This document shows positions 30,613 to 33,883 of a stretch of DNA of 33,883 nt, in pieces; within the stretch, counting starts at the first letter, position 1, and each line of letters opens with the position of its first letter. The position numbers and the translations under genes are program-made. Source of the stretch: a virus; IMG/VR virus record IMGVR_UViG_3300036719_003046, positions 1 through 33,883 of that record; one strand, given 5' to 3'. Below the pieces are notes generated by a model that did not search any database, had not been told where the DNA came from, and saw only the letters and a list, made by a program, of their open reading frames with translations.

Positions 30613-31836
30613 CTACGAGTTCTTCCAGATGTATTCGATTTGCTTATCCATTTCTGATTTAGTGGATGGATTGAAGGTTGATTGGGATGTCTGGGAATTC
30701 ACGCTTACGTTACTTGTCTTTTTGATGTACTCGGTCAATCGCTTGGATGCCGCATCATTGACAAACTTCTGGTTCATTTTACCATCACTTTGTAATAAAG
30801 TTAAGTCGCGGATAATTTGATTGGTATTTAATTGATACCCACCTTTCCCATCTTCTTTTAGCCACCTTTCAGCCAATACCACATTAGCGTCAAAGTTTGC
30901 ATCTGCAAATCGGTCCAACTGCGAAGCGACTGCGTTTTTCTCTTCATCCGAAACGGCATAAGATAGCGGTATTTCAACTTCTTCGTCTTTTACCGATACA
31001 TTAAAGCCATCAAAGGAAGATAGCGCAGCTTTCGCGGACTCTTTGAATTGATTCATCAGTTCTGCTTGGGCCTCCAATTCCTCTTGGGTCGGCTCGTAGT
31101 CCTTAGATTCATTTTCAAATTGTACGTCAGGAAGAACCAGCTCGTTTTTGAACTTCTCTAGTTCGGGCTTGGCAAGCTTAGCCTCGATGAACATTTCTGT
31201 TTCAATGTCCTTGGCTTTTGCCTCCCAGTTCTGGAGTCGTTCTTGATATTCTTCGTCTGTTTCCATATCGCCCTGATTGGGTTTGCTGGGAACAGAAAAT
31301 TGTTTGTTAAACTTGTACTCAATTTCGGAAGGGGTTAAGTCCTTGTACTTCTGCTGCATATTGAGCTTGATAATCTCGGCAGCCGATCTTGAGTCTAAGT
31401 CTGTGATAGACGAAAGTCTGTCAAATTTCTTTTTGTTTTCTAGGAATGAATAAATGTCATCCTCTTTCCCCTCTTGTAAAAGCTTAAAAAACTTGGCGCT
31501 TTGTTCGTTGGCGAATTCTATTTCTGCTTGGGAAGATGCGCCTTCGCGAAGCTTACGGAGTTCTTCTATTTCTGCTTTGGCGGTATCTGCGTTCTCCCAT
31601 CCAAATTGTGTTTTTAGCCACTCGTCTGCATCGACAATTTCTTCTTCGTATTCTTCTTGTGTGTCGGGGGAAGATGTGGCACCCTCTTGCTGCTGCACCT
31701 GCTCGGGAGCAGGGTTGTTAGCAAAGTCGGGAGTAGGCGACCAAGAGCTGTCTGAAAAAGGGTTAAATGTCTGTACGTTTTGCTGTACAGATTCTTGTAC
31801 ATTTTCTTGCGGTGTGTTTGTTGTTGTTTCTGACAT
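30613..31836 (-). CDS. Scaffolding-like protein, 407 aa
   Basis: This 407-aa protein is acidic. Residues 1-70 are disordered and Gln/Pro/Ser/Thr-rich (ENVQESVQQNVQTFNPFSDS), then come acidic helices (EEYEEEIVDADEWLKTQFGW; TAKAEIEELRKLREG), a long helical centre (QEELEAQAELMNQFKESAK) and a C-terminus ending IEYIWKNS. Acidic, helical proteins coded just before the capsid gene are usually scaffolds that guide procapsid assembly and are then lost. Two dispersed motif copies (31530 and 31668) fall in its N-terminal part. The nuclease-XRE gene lies 34 nt upstream. Confidence 0.7.
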   Translation of the reverse strand: MSETTTNTPQENVQESVQQNVQTFNPFSDSSWSPTPDFANNPAPEQVQQQEGATSSPDTQEEYEEEIVDADEWLKTQFGWENADTAKAEIEELRKLREGASSQAEIEFANEQSAKFFKLLQEGKEDDIYSFLENKKKFDRLSSITDLDSRSAAEIIKLNMQQKYKDLTPSEIEYKFNKQFSVPSKPNQGDMETDEEYQERLQNWEAKAKDIETEMFIEAKLAKPELEKFKNELVLPDVQFENESKDYEPTQEELEAQAELMNQFKESAKAALSSFDGFNVSVKDEEVEIPLSYAVSDEEKNAVASQLDRFADANFDANVVLAERWLKEDGKGGYQLNTNQIIRDLTLLQSDGKMNQKFVNDAASKRLTEYIKKTSNVSVNSQTSQSTFNPSTKSEMDKQIEYIWKNS

Positions 31837-31870
31837 ATATATATGTTAGGTTAATGTTATATATTTTTGT

Positions 31871-32356
31871 TTAATCAAATTTTAATTCTTTTGCTCTTAT
31901 TCCTAATTTATAATTCATTGTTTCTAATGCTTTGGATAAAGCTTTTACCGTAATTGAACCTGTAATTTCTCTTTGCTCCATATCCCTTATAGCTTGTTTG
32001 CTTACTCCTAACATTTTACCTAAATCTGACATTGCGAGGTTTCTTTCTAGTCTACATTTTTTAATTAAACCTATTGGATTTGTAGGATGATCAATAAAAC
32101 CATGAAACCATAATAAATCTTTATCAATAGTTTCTATAAATTTAATTAATTCATCGCAATATTGAAACCATTCTCCATTAACTGACAAATGTTTAAACAT
32201 TTTATGCATTTTTTCTTCATCACTAATAGTTCCGTCCATCAGGGCTAATACCTTTAATTTAATTGGGCTTGATACTTGTAAACTCGATAATCTTGATTTA
32301 ATATCTCTAGTGTAACCAATCTTAATAAATTGATCTTGTTGAATAAAGTACAACAT
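31871..32356 (-). CDS. T5orf172/GIY-YIG nuclease fused to XRE DNA-binding domain
   Basis: This 161-aa protein has two parts. Residues 1-75 match the T5orf172/MUG113 branch of GIY-YIG nucleases: LYFIQ, FIKIGYT (10-16), Arg22 (SRLSSLQ), His51 and Glu62 in GEWF. Residues ~96-150 are an XRE helix-turn-helix (MSDLGKMLGVSKQAIRDMEQ) with a GSIT element (133-136) that recalls mobile mystery protein A. The gene is strongly AT-rich and lies between backbone genes in its own 85-nt leader with an inverted repeat, unlike the overlapping genes around it, so it looks acquired. It could be a homing nuclease that represses itself, or a nuclease directed by the XRE domain. Domains are clear; biology is inferred. 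Confidence 0.85.
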   Translation of the reverse strand: MLYFIQQDQFIKIGYTRDIKSRLSSLQVSSPIKLKVLALMDGTISDEEKMHKMFKHLSVNGEWFQYCDELIKFIETIDKDLLWFHGFIDHPTNPIGLIKKCRLERNLAMSDLGKMLGVSKQAIRDMEQREITGSITVKALSKALETMNYKLGIRAKELKFD

Positions 32357-32360
32357 ATAA

Positions 32361-32395
32361 CTTTACTTTTTTCACTAAAATACGAAAAAGTAAAG
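32361..32395. promoter_or_regulatory. Inverted repeat, candidate operator of nuclease-XRE gene
   Basis: CTTTACTTTTTTC (32361-32373) and GAAAAAGTAAAG (32384-32395) are inverted copies of a 12-bp sequence with one extra T in one arm, around a 10-nt centre. The repeat ends 4 nt before the start codon of the nuclease-XRE gene. A third half-site CTTTAC occurs at 32424-32429. Such a layout suits binding of an XRE dimer and autoregulation. As RNA the same repeat would form a hairpin just before the start codon. Confidence 0.5.
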
Positions 32396-32441
32396 ATATA
32401 ACCAAATAAATGTAAACTTTTAGCTTTACTCATAATATAAA

Positions 32442-32873
32442 TTAACTTAAAGTCAAGCGATAGATTGTCTTTGCAGCAAGACCAGAAAGCTCTTGAGACC
32501 TATTTTCTATGTCAAGCAATTTTTTCTCACAAGCAAATTCGTATAGGTCATAAGAAAAATCCATTAACTCTTTAACGAGCTTTACGGATGATTCGTGACC
32601 ACCATATTTAGGAGTGGCAATTCTGTTCAGCGGCCCAAGACGCTTTCCATCCATATAGCCCATCATTTTTTCTGGGATATCGTCAGAAAAGTCCTCTAAG
32701 CCTTCATACAGCTTACCGAGAGCGTCGTGTTCCCACCCGCCTTTTGTTTGCTGATGAAATTCGTGTGCTGCGTCGTGAAAGTAAAAGAGTCTATCACGGA
32801 TTTCTTCGGGTGTGAGGGAAGTCTTGGCTTTCGCCTCTTCCCCAGACATTCTGATTTTAGCTGTAATTGCCAT
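32442..32873 (-). CDS. Helical protein, possibly Dps/ferritin-like, 143 aa
   Basis: This 143-aa protein is mostly helical. Residues 28-60 (FYFHDAAHEFHQQTKGGWEH, then LGKLYEGLEDFSDDI) resemble the His/Asp/Glu-bearing helices of Dps and related ferritin-like proteins, where such residues bind iron, and similar small proteins recur in Bacteroidota phages. The C-terminal half has two further helices (KLVKELMDFSYDLYEFACEK; IENRSQELSGLAAKTIYRLT). With four helices and ~143 aa the size suits the fold, but the match is short and the metal site may not be complete. It is separated from the preceding small gene by one base. Role in DNA packing or protection is speculative. Confidence 0.55.
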   Translation of the reverse strand: MAITAKIRMSGEEAKAKTSLTPEEIRDRLFYFHDAAHEFHQQTKGGWEHDALGKLYEGLEDFSDDIPEKMMGYMDGKRLGPLNRIATPKYGGHESSVKLVKELMDFSYDLYEFACEKKLLDIENRSQELSGLAAKTIYRLTLS

Positions 32874-32874
32874 T

Positions 32875-33135
32875 TTATTTAGATTTTTTAATTCTTAATT
32901 TAACAGAAGCAATAGAATCTTTCTTTGCTTCATCTTTAGCTTTCCCAGCTATTTTAAGACGCTCGGAAGCGGTAGGAGTAGTTGTTCCTTTTAAATCAAG
33001 GACTTTAACTTGGTTAGCTTTACCAGCTTTAATAGCAGCATTAGCAATTTTTTCTTGTTGATTAGCAAAAGCTATTTTTCTTCTATATTCATTCATTAAA
33101 GAATCAGAAATAGGCTTTTTTATATCGTTTTTCAT
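32875..33135 (-). CDS. Small basic protein, 86 aa
   Basis: This 86-aa protein is Lys/Ala-rich and probably helical at both ends (SDSLMNEYRRKIAFANQQEK; SERLKIAGKAKDEAKKDSIA) with a short Thr/Pro linker between (GTTTPTA). It ends RIKKSK. Strong positive charge suggests DNA contact or assembly as a minor virion part. Its ATG overlaps the stop of the 50-aa gene (ATGA) and it stops 1 nt before the next gene, so it is part of a coupled string. No family recognised. Confidence 0.6.
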   Translation of the reverse strand: MKNDIKKPISDSLMNEYRRKIAFANQQEKIANAAIKAGKANQVKVLDLKGTTTPTASERLKIAGKAKDEAKKDSIASVKLRIKKSK

Positions 33136-33284
33136 TTCTTCTTTTTAGTTCTTAATTTAATCTTTTTCTCTTGCTTAAGCATCTCCTTGGTTGGTGCTTT
33201 ACCACTTCCTTTGTTCGCACGAATGTTATCCCAGAGACCTCTCTGAGAATAGCTTCCGTCCGCTCTTTTAATCATTTCTTTCAT
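33132..33284 (-). CDS. Tiny basic protein, 50 aa
   Basis: An ATG at 33284 opens a 50-codon frame ending TGA at 33132. The product starts MKEMIKRADGSYSQRGLWDN and is rich in Lys at the C-terminus (EKKIKLRTKKKK). Both ends form ATGA overlaps, with the 111-aa gene upstream and the 86-aa gene downstream, which is strong support that it is translated even though it is short. Similar RADGSYSQRGLWD-type small proteins occur near portal/capsid genes of Bacteroidota phages as I recall them. Probably a minor structural or DNA-binding protein. Confidence 0.75.
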   Translation of the reverse strand: MKEMIKRADGSYSQRGLWDNIRANKGSGKAPTKEMLKQEKKIKLRTKKKK

Positions 33285-33616
33285 TTCTGTTCTTTTTTAT
33301 AATCCTTATAATCTTTCATTGCATCTTTTTTAGCCTCCCCCTTTTTCCAACTACCAAAAGAAAACTTCTCCGCCTTCTTCTTATTTTTAAACTCAAAAAC
33401 CTCATTTCTCTTATACGCCTCTTCAATGCTTTGCGGAACATAGCTACCCTCTTTGTTTATTGGCCTAATTGTTGGCGCAACAAGATATTTGGGCTTCCCT
33501 TTTTTATCTTCAGATTCCCACAGGCCCATAAGGTGCGTTTCCCTGTTTTCGGTTGGCGCATAACCCTCCCTAATCTCGCGGGCCCTTTTTTTATTATTTT
33601 TTATTTTGAGCTTCAC
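33281..33616 (-). CDS. Small basic protein with phage-internal-protein-like domain, 111 aa
   Basis: This 111-aa protein has a basic N-terminus, then ETHLMGLWESEDKKGKPKYL and VAPTIRPINKEGSYVPQSIE (~residues 26-64), followed by YKRNEVFEFKNKKKAEKFSF and a Lys-rich tail (KKDAMKDYKDYKKEQK). The pattern of a short beta unit with APT and then an FEF-x-A-x-F-x-GSWK helix is seen as a small module inside internal or lysozyme-like phage proteins. Here it stands alone. It overlaps both neighbours by ATGA. Function unknown; nucleic-acid contact is plausible from charge. Confidence 0.6.
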   Translation of the reverse strand: MKLKIKNNKKRAREIREGYAPTENRETHLMGLWESEDKKGKPKYLVAPTIRPINKEGSYVPQSIEEAYKRNEVFEFKNKKKAEKFSFGSWKKGEAKKDAMKDYKDYKKEQK

Positions 33617-33822
33617 TTCTTCCCCGTTAATACGTTTTTCTTAAATAAGGCACGCTTTTTAGCCAAAGGGCCCATCTTTCCCTCTTCCGCTGCCTTCATC
33701 TTACCAGCAGGGATTTTCTCATCCTTCTTGACCCCAAGTTGAGCGCGAAGTGCGCCTGCCTTGAACTCAATAGGTTTTTGGCCTTTCTTTTTTACCTTGA
33801 GTTTTACAATTTTCCTTTTCAT
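33613..33822 (-). CDS. Small basic protein, 69 aa
   Basis: This 69-aa protein is Lys-rich with a beta-like start (KRKIVKLKVKKKGQKPIEFK) and a helical second half (GALRAQLGVKKDEKIPAGKM; GPLAKKRALFKKNVLTGKK). It has no acidic cluster, signal or TM. It lies 3 nt after the stop of the truncated upstream gene and overlaps the 111-aa gene by ATGA. Proteins with this LRAQLGVKKDEKIP...KRALFKKNVLTG plan recur in Bacteroidota phage structural operons in my recollection; role unknown, perhaps virion DNA binding. Confidence 0.65.
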   Translation of the reverse strand: MKRKIVKLKVKKKGQKPIEFKAGALRAQLGVKKDEKIPAGKMKAAEEGKMGPLAKKRALFKKNVLTGKK

Positions 33823-33825
33823 CTT

Positions 33826-33882
33826 TTAACAGATTTTGTAGAGTCGTACAAGCGCTTTTGTAACGGTTACAGAGGTTCCAGA
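33826..33882 (-). CDS. C-terminal end of an upstream gene (partial)
   Basis: A frame open from the right edge reads SGTSVTVTKALVRLYKIC and stops with TAA at 33828-33826, 3 nt before the next ATG. The other two frames either stop early or run into the next gene out of frame. In this gene order the portal protein would be expected nearby, but 18 residues cannot identify it. Confidence 0.45.
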   Translation of the reverse strand, partial: SGTSVTVTKALVRLYKIC

Positions 33883-33883
33883 A

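Noticed and set aside
1-33883. CRISPR arrays, tRNA or rRNA genes
   Set aside because: No regularly spaced direct repeats and no cloverleaf-like sequence were seen in the short spacers.

Overview
The window looks like the structural and lysis half of a tailed phage (or prophage) of a Bacteroidota host. Every convincing gene lies on the minus strand, packed with 1-4 nt overlaps or short spacers, so the map is read from 33.8 kb down to 1. Host evidence: exported proteins with typical Bacteroidota signal peptides that leave Gln at +1 (FS|QG, YS|QG), A-rich leaders without a strong Shine-Dalgarno, and a few TAnnTTTG -7 promoter boxes. No terminase, polymerase, integrase, endolysin or tRNA is visible, and only the last codons of a gene that could be the portal enter at the right edge.

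Layout in transcription order. 33.9-32.4 kb: five small genes, mostly Lys-rich, chained by ATGA overlaps, including a 50-aa gene at 33132-33284; the last is a helical, possibly Dps/ferritin-like protein. 32.36-31.87 kb: a T5orf172/GIY-YIG nuclease fused to an XRE domain, preceded by a palindrome. 31.8-29.1 kb: probable scaffold and major capsid protein. 29.07-28.17 kb: GIY-YIG homing endonuclease 2. 28.1-23.2 kb: head completion/connector proteins, a large virion protein with a duplicated N-terminal domain, and a GroES co-chaperonin. 23.1-10.7 kb: a large tail-stump/stabilisation-like protein, then three probable internal (ejection) proteins, the last 2126 aa with an LPD38-like C-terminal region. 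These suggest a short-tailed (podovirus-like) particle. 10.6-2.9 kb: two tail-associated proteins, GIY-YIG endonuclease 1 inserted with ATGA junctions on both sides, an 1836-aa fibre-like protein that begins with a Sec signal peptide, and a second small exported protein. 2.8-1.5 kb: small membrane proteins, a holin candidate and a probable unimolecular spanin. 1.5-0.1 kb: a calcineurin-like phosphoesterase, a small acidic protein and a small HExxH protein; another gene starts at position 24 and leaves the window.

The most unusual signal is not a gene. A non-palindromic motif, about WCTTCCC-NN-RRCA, is scattered over the whole window on both strands, in different reading frames and in three intergenic spacers. 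By eye I count 63 CTTCCC/GGGAAG cores and 30 CTTCCCC heptamers, 29 of them preceded by A or T, where simple base composition predicts one or two WCTTCCCC. Its role is unknown. Other points worth a check are the exported fibre module, the nuclease-XRE fusion with its own candidate operator, and the seamless endonuclease insertion.
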